From Limonium bicolor (taxonomy: Eukaryota; Streptophyta; Magnoliopsida; Caryophyllales; Plumbaginaceae), in assembly GCA_023374045.1 (NCBI GenBank), contig CM041776.1:315754722-315818721 (forward strand): 64,000 bases of DNA. The letters are read 5' to 3'. Positions 46,897-58,673 of the stretch are shown here, one piece after another. Numbering within the stretch: position 1 is the stretch's first letter; each line of letters begins with the position of its first letter. Made by a program: the position numbers and the translations under genes. Below the pieces are notes generated by a model. That model had not been told where the DNA came from, did not search any database, and was given only the letters and a program-made list of their open reading frames with translations.

Positions 46897-49476
46897 GCAC
46901 CAGACAGCCCCCGCGCCATTTTTACTGTAAGCGTTGTGGGAAAGACCATCCTGGGGTCGATTGCGAAGGCCGCAAAGTTGTCTATCGGTGCTGCAAGAAA
47001 GAGAGCCATAGGGAATTCGAGTGCTGGATGAACCCTGAGAGCCGTAATTACAGGCCACCAAAGAATACTCAGAAGACCTCAGCTGGAGGATCTGGAGTAC
47101 CACGAGGCGGTCAGGATGGCCAGACATCTACTGATGCTGGAGCCCTGAAGGGCAAGGGAGTAGATAGGGCATGAGTCCCCTAACTCCATGAGACCGCTGG
47201 TGGAAGACTTTGTTTACTTACTATGTTGTGTGCTTACCTTGGATGTTAGAAGGAGCTATGTTATAAGAATGTGGGAGTGTGTCATTGACCACTCGCCTTT
47301 TGTGTAAGACTTTGGGATTAGTTGTGTGTACTCAGTACCTATAAGCTTTAAACCTTGACGGATATATATATGAACAGGATGTTTATGCTTACATTATCAT
47401 GTAGCAATACTCAAATGACGTAGAGTCAATGAGTCCGGGAATTACTGAACCAGAATTTCCACCTGCATGGCGCACTTGCTAATGCAAGCGCTATGACCAG
47501 TAAACCACTGAAATTTCCATCTGCCTTGCGCACTTGCTACAGCAAGTGCAGCAACAGCAACGACAACAGTAACAGCAACTGCAAATGCAACTGCAACAAC
47601 TACTACTTTTTAGTCTTTTATTATACATATACAAAAAAAAAAGTTGTTTTTCAAACGTTTTCACACAAACCCTGAGATTAGAAACCTATGCAACTATGGA
47701 AGGACCGTTAGTCCAACCACTGCAACTGGAGGAAATTTTACAGCCACTGTAATGGTAAACCACACCAGTTTAATTGTTTGGGAATGTTCAGACATGGCTT
47801 ATTAGCCAAATACCATCAGTGTATACCCGCATTTAATGCTAATCACTATCAGTGATAAATGTTTAGTCCTCATGGACAAGCATACCCTTTGTAGATGCAC
47901 CACCGTTAGTGAGGATGGTTGGGAAGTGAAGAGCCAAGTTGCTCAAGCTATTATGCAATCTGCAATACATCCAATTAAACGGATGAGGGAAAGAATGTGA
48001 ACTATGGAAGAGTTGTGATCATGATAAACAGGGAGAAAAGGAAAATGTGTTGTACTCAATGAGATCAAAAAAAAGAGGAGAAACAAGTTTGCTAATATAG
48101 CACGGATTTTACTTACACCGAGTTGAATAATACCAGTCTATGGCACAAATTACCACGGATGCCACAAAGGCAATAGCACTTATTACAGGATAACTGATAA
48201 CATGAACTAATACACAAAAAAAGGGATATCCATCAAAGGGAGATTGACAACAGAATACTTCACAATAACCGTGTGACAGACATTACCAGTTTACTAAACG
48301 AGACATGGGACGACCGCACTCCGTTAGGAGCATGTGGGCCTGACAGACTTATTTATGAGTTAGTCGGGTAAGTAGTAATGTATCAGTACGGTACCCCATG
48401 CAAGTAGACAAGTAGTGTAGGAACACGAGAAGTAGTCAACTCCATTCTACGGACAGTAAGACATATTACCTCGAAGATGGACGAGAAGAGCCGTAGTAAA
48501 CCAACGGGCTAAAAAAAAGAAGAGAGAGAACCTTCAACAGAGAACAGTAGACAGTATACAGAGAAGACAGGGAAACAGTTCAAGGACAGGAACCCAAAAA
48601 AAAAAGAAGAAACAGGAAAACCCATTATGGATGAATAATATGTAGAATCCTCATAAGGATCGAGTAAATTCTTGCAATCCAGAGGAAATCTACCAGATGA
48701 TATGGACATAAACGCGTGAATACGCGAGGAGAAAAGATAAAGCTATATGATAGCAGATACCTTGCTTAAGGAACAGTGGATTTGGAATGTACCACTCACA
48801 GGATAATTCGCACATCTTATCTGTTTGACTCATTGGATATTGGCTGTTGAGCGTTTACGCCTCTGCACTCTGTATGACTGAGTGTTTTGGTATTGCACTC
48901 GCGCAGTTATTAACCTAGTGGAAATGCAGAAAGATAAAGCGGATATCAACACGAGTGTGTATTATTTTTAAAAAAAGAACTATAACAGTGTGTTACTCCG
49001 GAACAAAAATACCAGGAGACATGGATGACAAACATCATCTTTGTGGACATATAGGCTAGTACGTCTTAGTATTACAAAGACAAGTGCAAAGAGCACTAAG
49101 TACTAACAATGGCCAATGTCATATTATACCTCAAACTGAATATCAGTGAGAGAAGACACACGCAATATGCTAGTGATCCAAATGAATGGATTCACAGCAA
49201 AAAAAGAAAAAAAAAAGAGGCAAACTGAGCCTACGTTCACGGGTCTGCACCTCATACGGAGCGAGTGGGCCCATAAGAATGAACTTGGGAGAGAGCACAA
49301 ATAGATCAGTGCCTCACCCTTTATGTATTGTGGAGCCCTAAAGGGCTAGAGTCATACCCGTCTCTTTGATATGAGGATAATCCACGAGTTGGTAAACTCT
49401 TCGAGAGCCAAGTATCCAGCGCTCCTTATTGAGCGGCTGTGGTATACTTGTGGGGTACGGGGACGTAACCCTTTTT

Positions 49477-49487
49477 AAGGGGGGTAG
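49477..49487 (+). promoter_or_regulatory. Internal PPT-like tract in the giant-LTR element
   Basis: CTTTTTAAGGGGGGTAGAG, preceded by GGGGACGTAACC, closely copies the terminal GGGACGAAGTCTTTTTAAGG context 650 bp upstream of it. Confidence 0.6.
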
Positions 49488-49532
49488 AGCCTCTTGGCTG
49501 TGCACATGTGTGCACTAAGTTTTGGCTGTTTG

Positions 49533-49640
49533 ATATGCATTGCATACAAAAAAAAAGAGAATTGGTGGTGTGCGGGGCATACGAGGTTGTTTGTTTAGTA
49601 TGCATGGCATACAGTGAATTGTTTTGTATGCATGGCATAC
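49533..49640. repeat. Repeated GTATGC palindrome
   Basis: GTATGCATGGCATAC occurs at 49598-49612 and 49626-49640 in 28-bp tandem units that include AGTGAATTG. A variant, ATATGCATTGCATAC, lies at 49533-49547. Confidence 0.8.
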
Positions 49641-50130
49641 AGTGAATTGGTTTTGTTGGTTATGGTTGGTACGCGGGGCGTGCGTTGAGTGGTTTGTTTG
49701 TGTGTAATGTACACTTGTATGTATGTATCTTACGAGATACTTGTATGAATGTTGTGTTTACACCATGAGTGACACTTTTCGTATGATATTTGTGATATGC
49801 ATTCATATTGCTTTATAGAATGATTACATATGGTATCGCCTAGATACGAAATGAATCATTAGATATGGAATTTGGAACAATGGAATATTATGGACACCTC
49901 AGGGAGGTTGTCAGGGTTGGTAGAACTGATAGGAAATGATGGTGCTGATGGATCACCTATATCCATATATGATTGAACTAACGCCACAAAGTGATGGCTA
50001 TGTGCTGTATAGGCACAACACGATGTGTGTAAATGATATATCACATAGATATACATTATGGGAATAATGGGTAGTTATACATTAATATACTTACCTATTT
50101 GATTAAGAGACTTCGGGACGAAGTCTTTTT

Positions 50131-50142
50131 AAGGGGGTAGAT
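50131..50142 (+). promoter_or_regulatory. Polypurine tract of the giant-LTR element
   Basis: AAGGGGGTAGAT immediately precedes the 3' LTR (TGAAATACC). The CGGGACGAAGTCTTTTT stretch upstream is typical of chromovirus-like elements. Confidence 0.85.
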
Positions 50143-53100
50143 TGAAATACCCCAAACTTATTAAACATGGATTAAATATTTAATTACATTAATTAAGGCC
50201 TAAACATGCCTTAAAAGTCAACTGAGAACAACAGTGGTCAACACAAAACGAGATGTTGCACCCTTTGACTGTTAAGGGTAAATAAATACCCAAATGAACT
50301 TCTTAGGACCTAAAAATTTGTCCTAAGTATATTAACACATTACTAAACATATTATAATTGTTGGGCAACACTCCAACACAAAGAAAAAGCACTTTCGTGC
50401 TTCAAGGTCAAAAAGGGCAAAAATGTGCTCTAAGAAACCTTAAAGGTCTAATGACCTCTAAATGATATAAAATTGGATACCATGATCAAATATCATGTAA
50501 GGAACACAACAAAACCGTTGTCAAAGAAAACAGAGCTCAGAAACACCTTGCGACACAAAATGTGCACTAAAACTCCTTAAAGCACGTTTTTGTGTAATTG
50601 CCTTCTAAATTGGTTTTAAAGGGCTAAAAGGTTATAATTACCTTTAAAAATAATAAAATATCATATTATATGATATTAGGAATTTAATTCCAAGAATTTA
50701 CGAATTTTTACAAATTTAATATTAAAATATTAATAAAACCCTAATGTGGGGCCCGTTTGGGTCAACATTGACTAAGTTGGTCAATGTTGACCATTGACCA
50801 CGAAATGGACTACATAAAATCAGATAATTAAGTCTCTTAACAGACCAAGAGACAAGACCCATGTGACAATTAAATATACACCTTACTTTTACATAAAATA
50901 ACAAAAAACATACTTTACCTTATAAAACAAAAAGGTGGTCTCCACTTGCTTACCCATGTGATGAAGCCAGCCGGTTGGAGCCTCCTTCCCTCCTTATTAC
51001 ACGGCACACCAAGCAAGAAGAAGACAAGGGAGATGAGTCACTTATTCATTAATTGCTTAAAGTAACATTTAAGCTCCATTTTTGATTCAAAATGGAATCA
51101 ATCATGCCCTACCTCTCTCAATCAAGGACGGCTGCCCCCTCCTCTTGTCTCCACTGATTGAGCTTCAATTATTCAACACAAATCAGTAATGGGTGAGTCA
51201 TCAAAACATTAAAGACATAAAATAAGAAAAAAATGTGTTTTAAGCCAAAACTAGGTCATTTTTCTCATTAGTCCCATTCCAAACGTGGGACTCCTGCCAA
51301 ACTCTCTCTTTGGCCTCTTCAACCGTAGGTAAGTTTCCAAACTCCATTGGAGGGAGCTCAAGCTCTAGGTAAGCTCCTAAGGCATAAAAATGCCCATTTT
51401 CTTCATCTTTCTTTCCTTTTTCGATTGATCTAGACTCCAACCTTTTCTATACATCTATGTAGAGTGTTTTGGAGGTTAAAGGAAGTGTTAGTTTGGCCAT
51501 AACCAGATCTAAGGAGGAAAGTTCAAGTCTTGACCATTTAAGGTAAAAATGTGCTTTAAGCTCATATCTTTTGATTCCCTTCAAATTCGGCTGTGAAACT
51601 TTGTTCCTAGCCTTATTTTCTCTTTTCATGTAGATTCAGTTGGTATACCAAGATCTACAAGGAGTAGATAGATCCAGCCAAAAACACCATTTTTGGCATC
51701 TTAAACAAGGTAAAACTTAGCTATCTTCCAAGCTAATTCACCCACGGTTTTATACCTTATTCTTGAGAGTGTTTTGATACTCTTTCCCTTCTGGAAAATA
51801 GGGCCGAAGTAGATCTATATCAAGCTTGAAGATCTAAGGTAAAAATCCATGATTTTCATGACTTAAGTTACTTCTTATGGTTAGATCTTTGTTGGAGACT
51901 AACTAGGCCTTGTTTTCTGTTTGAAAACATGTAAGAGAAGCTTTGGAGAAATTCTCCTTAAGGTGGCAAATCCAAACAAGGATTTACCTAAGCTAAATCA
52001 AGGTATAAATCACTTAAACATTAACTTTGCTAAGTTAAAATGTTCTAAGCTATTTCTATAATTATTGCCGTGAGTGAAGAAGTAAAATAAGGTCATGTTT
52101 GACCTTAAAATGATTAAGAAATGGTTTAATAAATTTTATAGCTAATTAAACAAGCATAATTGTCAAATTTAAGACATTATGTGGAAGTTTGGTAAATAAA
52201 TGAAGAATATATGGTGAGGCCGAAATCTATATGTATTTTTGGGACATTTATGTGTAATTTATTTTGCAAGCCAATGTTTGTAATAAGGCCATGTATTTTA
52301 GGCCATTTTATTTATGCATTTCAAGTTTTTATTAAGTTTAGGTGATATATAATTATTACCGAAATGAAATGGGGTCTTAAGTGTAAATAAATTAAATTTA
52401 GGGGCTTTATAAAAATAAGGCTGAAAATTAGAGGTAAAAAGGAGTTAAAATAAAGTTTATAAGATTTTATAAAGTTTTAGGGTTAAATGGTGATTTCTAG
52501 AAAGTTTGGGTGCAAACCGTAATTATAAGGAATTGGTGGTCAAGGAAATATTAAGGTGGTCAACCTTGACTATATGGTAGGTTTTGACCAAATTAGATAA
52601 GTTAGATAACTTATTTAAGGTTTTATAATAAGTTATGTATTTTATGGTAATATTTTCATAACATATGTGGTAAATATGTTATTACCAAAAATAAAGGGTG
52701 TACAATGGTATTTTAAACACCCATGGGCTATTAGGAATTTTTAGGAATTTATTGGGTTGCTTTTGGAATTAAAATGAACTATATATGTATAACATATAGT
52801 TATTATGTCATTATGACACTTTGGAGAAATATATGAGGTGGTATAGTAAATACCGATTATATATGGGTTAATAAAGGTAATAATAACCCTTTGGAGAAAT
52901 TTGATGATTTTTAGAATAATACAAGAGTGTTTATTAAGATATATGTATATATAGTTTTAATGAATTATGAAACTATGTGTTATAAATAGGGCCGAATGGC
53001 AATTATGGAATAGCACAAGGGCTGTTCGAAAGTTACAAAAAAATAACCATAGGTTATACCCTTTTTATAAGTTAGAAATGTTATATTAAATGGAATATAT

Positions 53101-55868
53101 AACATGGTATAAATTAAGGGGTGATTTTGTAGATAAAGGAAACTATGGTTTATGAAAAAGAATATGGTTTTGATATGGTGCCCATGTGGCAATATAAATA
53201 GTTTGGTATAAAAACCATAGGTTATTAATTAAAGGAAATAAGAATATCATGTCAAAAGATATATAGCATATGGAATAGCATTACATAATGTTATGTGGTC
53301 AAAATAGAATTTAAATAAATTCAAGGGCTTTACCGAATTGATAAAGTTAGGAAAATGAATTTTAGACTAAGGTCTATAATGTTATAAATGTTATAACAAT
53401 TATATGGTTTAGGTGGAATTAATATGAGTAAGGATATTCACATCAAAGAATGTGACAAACTATAAATAAATGGGATTTATAAACTAAGGTGTCTATGGAA
53501 TAAACCTTAGGAGTTGTAATTATACAACATAAAATGTTACATAATATTAGGATAATAATCTTAATATAAGTTGTATAATATAATACAACTAATGGGAATA
53601 ATCATCTAATAAAAGATGATAAAATGTAACATAAAATATAAGAGTTTATGAAACTCATGAGAATTACCTACGTGGTAAAAATATACATACACAAGAATGT
53701 ATATAAGGTGGATATATATATTTTGGTTGGAAACCATATGATTTAATGGTGGTGGTTATATAAAAAAATAGTTACGAACTATAAGTTATGAATTTTTGGA
53801 TGCAAATATTATTTGCTAAAGATAAATGGATCATACAATACATTGTATTATAGTGGATGGTGGGAGAATGATACAATATAATAAGTGATACAATACAAAT
53901 AATAATATAATACAATCATGCATGCATACGTGCAACTATAGGTTATGTACCTAAACTAGATGGTGGATAAGATTAAAAGAAATGTAACGAATTAAACTTA
54001 ACAGTTGAAATGTTTTGACGTACGCGTTTTAAGTAACAAAGCCGACTGTTTTAGAGAAACCTGTAACAAACAACTGTAGAAAACAGGGGTGAACTGTCGG
54101 GGTTACTTATTATTCGGAAATACCGGATGTAGTTAGTCATGGAGACTGACTTATAGTTTTAATACCGTTTAGATTATACTTCTGACAAGGACGCTTGACA
54201 AGCTAGCGGACTACACGGAGCATAGGATCTTGCTGATTCATACTCCACCGTAATACGATCAGGGTGAACGGTATGTAAAGGGGTTTGATCCGAGTTGTCC
54301 TAAGGTTGCTCCTTGGGCTCGGATTTGGTTGATATAACTTGTATGTTGTTATGTGTCTCTGATTGTCTCTGAGGGCTTCCTCAGTTCAGACTTCTGTGTG
54401 ATCTGTGATAAGATTGTTTGTCTGAATGTGATAATTAATGCATGAACTGTATATTTATAGCTGCTTATTATTTACTGTTGTTGAGTTAACAGTATTGGTT
54501 CGTATATATGAACCTATATATAAAACGAACTAGCGGCTATGGTGCTATCTTATATGAAATATAAGGAACGTCAGTAAAACGTTGTAGCACTAGGATAATA
54601 ACATATACATATTATCCAAGACTTTTATACGGAGCATTGGCCTTTCTATACGCCGCTCTCGTATCTAACACTGGATCCCGAGTTTACAAACTCCGGATTG
54701 GACTAATGACCCTAGTCTGCTGTGTTAGAAAATTTGGTAATGCGATGCGATGGTATAATTAACTAATTAATGGAATGGAAGTAAAGCCAAGAGGATGTGG
54801 CTCTTGGTGCGCGCTGTGATCACAAAAACGATACCAGGATGTCCGCGTACGGGTCCGTAAGTATCAAGAAAATTTCCCGTGAGCTAGAATGGCTCGTTGG
54901 TCGGAGACTCTACCGTTGGAGTGGCTACTGCCGTGGGTGACCCGCCATAATATATGGGTAACTAGAGACATGTCGTTTTAACGAGACATTGTCACTAGGT
55001 ATAACTGAACAACTAAAACAATTGAGACTTATACAGTGGCGAACAATACCATGGACGAGACTTAATACTTGTTTATTATTCTCGTTGTTTCGCTTTGTTG
55101 TTCATTGGTTATACTTGTGGTTATTTTATTGTGTGTTGATGGTTGGATGGAGCCTACGAGGCTAAGGTAAATTAAATATGAGCACTGTACGCTACGGCGA
55201 ATGTACATTGTACATTATACTGTTATTGTTCGATACGTTCGATATATAATTGTGGACTGTGTTATTAAATGATTGTGGATTGGATGGATGGTTGAATATC
55301 TATGAATATTTGGATGGATGAATATGTGTATTATACATGTTTATTACAGTATTGTTATAACTGTAAAATGGTAAAGCATGAAACCGACCTAGTAATAAGA
55401 TGGTTAAAATGACAAGTGACCATTAGGGTCCAGGCCCGGCATACTCAGCGTCTATCGCTGATACTACACCATTTCAGGTTGATGATCATTGTTGAAGCTG
55501 AAGAGCAGGAACAGGGTAATTGGAGTTTTGCTTTTGTTACCACACATGGAGTTCATTGGGTTTAGCAATGAGGATGGTGTATGGTCGTATGGTAAGGTTA
55601 TGTATTTTTCAGGATTGGGTAGACGCTCACTTGTCGATGTTTATGATTTATGGATTTAGTATGATGTATAGGAGTTTCTCGTTATCACTGCGGTTAGCAG
55701 CTTGTTTATTTTGGAAGTTGGATGTAGTTTGGCTACGTTGCTCGCATGGGCGAGTAATGGCCGGTGACACCCGAGCGAGATTTGTAATTGTTATTTATTT
55801 TTCCGCTGTGAGACGTTTTAATTATTGCTACGGAGATTATATCGTGATTATGGAGAGGGGTGTTTACA
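50143..55868 (+). repeat. Giant LTR, 3' copy (5726 bp)
   Basis: Almost identical to 39825-45571 along its whole length. The differences I could see are mostly 1-4-base indels with few substitutions, implying a recent insertion or some sequence error. It ends GAGAGGGGTGTTTACA with one extra T. Confidence 0.92.
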
Positions 55869-56214
55869 CGTGAACTCCCACCAGAACACAACACAAGCAC
55901 GTAACACAAGCTCACAACTAATGCACACACCTCTGTCAAACAAGAACTCACATTCGGTCATCCTTTACCAAAGGACCCGACTCCCTCAGACTCATTCTCA
56001 GAACACACAAGCACCTGCAAATAGACACTACGCTTCCGCTGCGCCACTATGAGAGTAGACAACCACAGAGTAGACACACATAATAGACACCAGAGAGCAG
56101 TCAACCCACATAGCATATAGCACACAACAGATAACAGGCAAGGACATGGAAGCGTAGACATGCAGACACCCATAAATCCCAACGAAAACCAAACCTAGCT
56201 CTGATACCATTAAA
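55869..56214 (-). mobile_element. Leader of an antisense LTR element, interrupted by the giant-LTR element
   Basis: Read on the minus strand this follows the PBS TGGTATCAGAGC (complement at 56198-56209) of an element whose LTR lies to the right. It holds AC-rich non-coding sequence and no gag. The giant-LTR element inserted here, so the remainder should lie left of 39824. Confidence 0.65.
56198..56209 (-). promoter_or_regulatory. Antisense initiator tRNA-Met primer binding site
   Basis: The plus-strand GCTCTGATACCA is the complement of TGGTATCAGAGC. It lies five bases from the LTR end (TGTAATGACC on plus, thus GGTCATTACA on minus). Confidence 0.85.
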
Positions 56215-57895
56215 TGTAATGACCCCAAAACCACCCTGGTTGTGAGACCTTTACACGCCGCGTATCTATTACCTAATAATGCAAGGCTCTAACATACGAA
56301 ACCCAAAACTGAAACAAAGTACACTTTTATTAACTGAAAACAGATTACAAGGTCTATCTGACATTACATATAGAAGCCAACCTACATTACATAACATAAT
56401 CAAATTACAAAGGGCCTTGAGCCACGACAACAAATACAAAACGAAAGACGAAGCAGAAAGCAGAGTGGAGTCTTCAAAGGAAACTTAAACCTGTAAATCA
56501 GACGGAAATAGGGGTGAGCCAAACTATAGCTCAGCAGGTGATAAACTTCATCAGCTGAGCATGCTCAAAACATATACTGAGCATAATCATATACTCATAC
56601 ATAAGCTTAGCAAATTAGACCGGAAGTTCTAACAGAAATCAGATAGAGGATGAAGCTTTCTCAAATCAGAGGAGAGATAGATAAGAACAGAAGTAGGGGT
56701 TTGTCAAATCAAAGCAGAGAAGCAAAAACTGAGCAAACTGAACGGAAGTCTTAAACCAGAGCAAAGCAAACCACAAACTCAGAAGTCTAGATCAGAAGCT
56801 CAATCAAAACAGAGGTAGGACCCTGGACACCAGCTAACACATCAGAAGGGCAAGCACTAAAGCCCTATGGATCCGCAGATCCACATCAAAAGTCATTGAG
56901 ATGACTATGGACACGTCGGTCATTAATTATCCAGGGAACCCTGAGAAGAGAACAGAAAGGAACCCAAGGAACAAACAAAAGGAATTCATACACAGCATGC
57001 TACGGGACAGCCAGACCCGACTATCCAAGGCTCAGAATCTAAACATCAAGGTCCCAAAACAGAAGCTTTACAAAACGACGCATAAGCCTTTAACAGAACA
57101 GAACGGAGGGCCGAAGCACATCAAACAGATCATAATCCCTTATTAAAACAAAATTTATACACTGACTAGCAAACACGAAAACCAAACAGTAGCGTAGAAG
57201 CTCAAACACTCTTTCAGAGCAAATTAGAGTTCAAAGGCTTATCTAAGACTTTCAAATTAAAGTACACATATCATGTTCTAAAACATATCAGAACATATAG
57301 TACTCAAAAAGAGGAATCTAATGCCGCAAACGACACTTAAAACGGAGCTCAAACGAAAAAGTTATGTTAAAACAAAGGCCGGTCCGAACATGCGTCCGAC
57401 CTTGCATGTTCGGACATAAGTAGAAAGTCGGAAAATCTGCCCGCACATGATGTCCGAACTTCAATGTTTGGACACATGTTCGGACACAGCGAAAACTGCA
57501 AAATCAATTGCAGAAATCATCTAGAACCAAGCCACAAATCCTACACAAAACATACATAACTTATTGTAGTAAATTAGTCAATCGAAACACATTTCCACGG
57601 GGTTTTAACGCATCAAACGCACATCAAAATCAACCAAAAACATCACCACTAAAGAATCAAACAATCATATACACAAAACTAATAAGAATGGAATTCCCCC
57701 ATGGTTAATCACACCCACCCGAATCCATTCACCACCTACCTCACATCCGACGCTAAGCGATCTTTGCGGACCTGACAATAATCTCAACTCAAAATCCTCA
57801 CTCAGAATCACGAACACTCGAACACACATCGAGAAGAACCAACACCGGAAGGAGGAGCAAGGAACTTGAACGAGGAACAGAAACCCCCACTAGTC
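56215..57895 (-). repeat. 5' LTR of an antisense Ty3/gypsy element, distal end uncertain
   Basis: The PBS-proximal end is GGGGTCATTACA on the minus strand, similar in style to the giant LTR end. The body is non-coding with GC-rich palindromes at 57382-57486. I could not find the TG start; homogeneous LTR-like sequence fades near 57895, so the LTR may be truncated. It is a third family using the same primer. Confidence 0.6.
57382..57486. repeat. Tandem palindromes in the antisense LTR
   Basis: The first copy (57382-57415) has arms GTCCGAACATG and CATGTTCGGAC. A second, weaker set (57451-57486) has arms TGTCCGAACTT, TGTTTGGACA and CATGTTCGGACA. Spacing is about 70 bp. Confidence 0.8.
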
Positions 57896-58355
57896 ACATA
57901 TGAGCTTAAAAATTTTCAATTTGATATTGAACCAAAATATAACACTTTAGCATCGTCCATGTAAAGTTTCATCAATTTTGACAACGTTTAAGCATGTTTA
58001 AAGCTGAATTACGAAAAAAAACAGTGGTATTTTATGAATTAGAAACTTAAACAGTGGTATCTTGTGAATTTTCCCAATAACTTTTAAGTCTAAGATGATC
58101 ATTATTATGGCTTGACCCCAACATTTTGATGTTGTTATGGGTCCTGTAGGGTTTCGTTCATCCTCCAACAATCTTCAAGGGGTCTTTACGGCTCCCATTC
58201 CATGGATATGAATGACATAAGTTATGTAAAATAGTAGAGTTACATGCTTTTGATGGCTTTTTTTGGTTCAATATAAAAAAATTGTACATGTTGCCACCGA
58301 TTAAAATCAGACATGATCTGTCAATTTTGATTGAACACGTATTTTTTTGAGCTAA

Positions 58356-58673
58356 TTATTGAACACGTCTTCGATTATTCTTCATTTTAAAGAGGCACGC
58401 TGATTGAAGCAGAAGAAACGAATAGTATACAAAAAATGCGTGCTCTCTAATCTGGGCTGTTGGCGTGATGCTGCCCTGCCACACTTCCTGTGCCATAAAA
58501 GCAAGTTTACTCAATCCAGAAAATAAAGATGGGAAGGAACCCATATTGAAAAATGAATAAGATTCCTTTGATCTGACAACCCTCGCATTACTCTTCTTCT
58601 TTTCAGGGAAAAAGGCATCAAAATTTGGGTCTCTCTCAGTCTCCATAGGGTCGGTCAATGCGCTTGAGATCAA
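58356..58673 (-). CDS. Unrecognised 105-residue open frame, possible gene fragment
   Basis: An uninterrupted minus-strand frame lies in a region free of clear transposons. It opens MISSALTDPMETERDPNFDA and has a basic segment FFPEKKKSNARVVRSKE, then FFNMGSFPSLFSGLSKLAFM and a hydrophobic stretch FFVYYSFLLLQSACLF. I do not recognise the family. It could be a small gene, one exon, or a relic; codon-level evidence is not available. Confidence 0.3.
   Translation of the reverse strand: MISSALTDPMETERDPNFDAFFPEKKKSNARVVRSKESYSFFNMGSFPSLFSGLSKLAFMAQEVWQGSITPTAQIREHAFFVYYSFLLLQSACLFKMKNNRRRVQ

Larger units (their letters stand above)
45803..47174 (+). pseudogene. Gag of the giant-LTR element, with three intron-like interruptions
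   Basis: It starts MSGGTRGRGTGRGGGG. The capsid domain is recognisable: EPDPVALERYIVEHEKAYEA, AAFHLKDAASTW and LLRGKYYPAHLKQKKRQESE. A two-knuckle zinc region (YCKRCGKDHPGVDC, then YRCCKKESHREFEC, the second lacking its first Cys) precedes the stop at 47172-47174. A one-base frameshift near 45945 and a TGA at about 46132 break the first part. Short AT-rich segments 46426-46484, 46646-46719 and 46812-46896 begin GT and end AG; skipping them keeps one frame open from 46135 to the stop. No protease follows the knuckles. Confidence 0.75.
47175..50142 (+). other. 3' non-coding region of the giant-LTR element
   Basis: About 3 kb with no pol motif in any frame that I can recognise. It contains a CAA/CAG-rich stretch near 47540-47605, palindromic repeats at 49533-49640, and an internal PPT-like tract at 49477-49487. 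Confidence 0.65.
39825..55868 (+). mobile_element. Gag-only Ty3/gypsy retrotransposon with giant (~5.7-kb) LTRs
   Basis: Two nearly identical direct repeats (39825-45571 and 50143-55868) bound 4571 bp of internal DNA that has the PBS of initiator tRNA-Met, a gag and a terminal PPT. No protease, RT, RNase H or integrase motif is visible, so it is non-autonomous. The PPT context (GGGACGAAG...TTTTTAAGGGGG) and the CCHC arrangement resemble chromoviruses of the Tekay/Del kind, an inference. CGTGA occurs at 39823-39827 and 55869-55873 and may be the target duplication, with the left LTR having lost its first bases. More than 70% of the element is LTR. Confidence 0.9.

Noticed and set aside
39825..55868. 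The two 5.7-kb repeats considered as a plain segmental duplication
   Set aside because: PBS follows the first, PPT precedes the second, gag lies between, and the LTR termini match an independent solo LTR; this is a retrotransposon layout.
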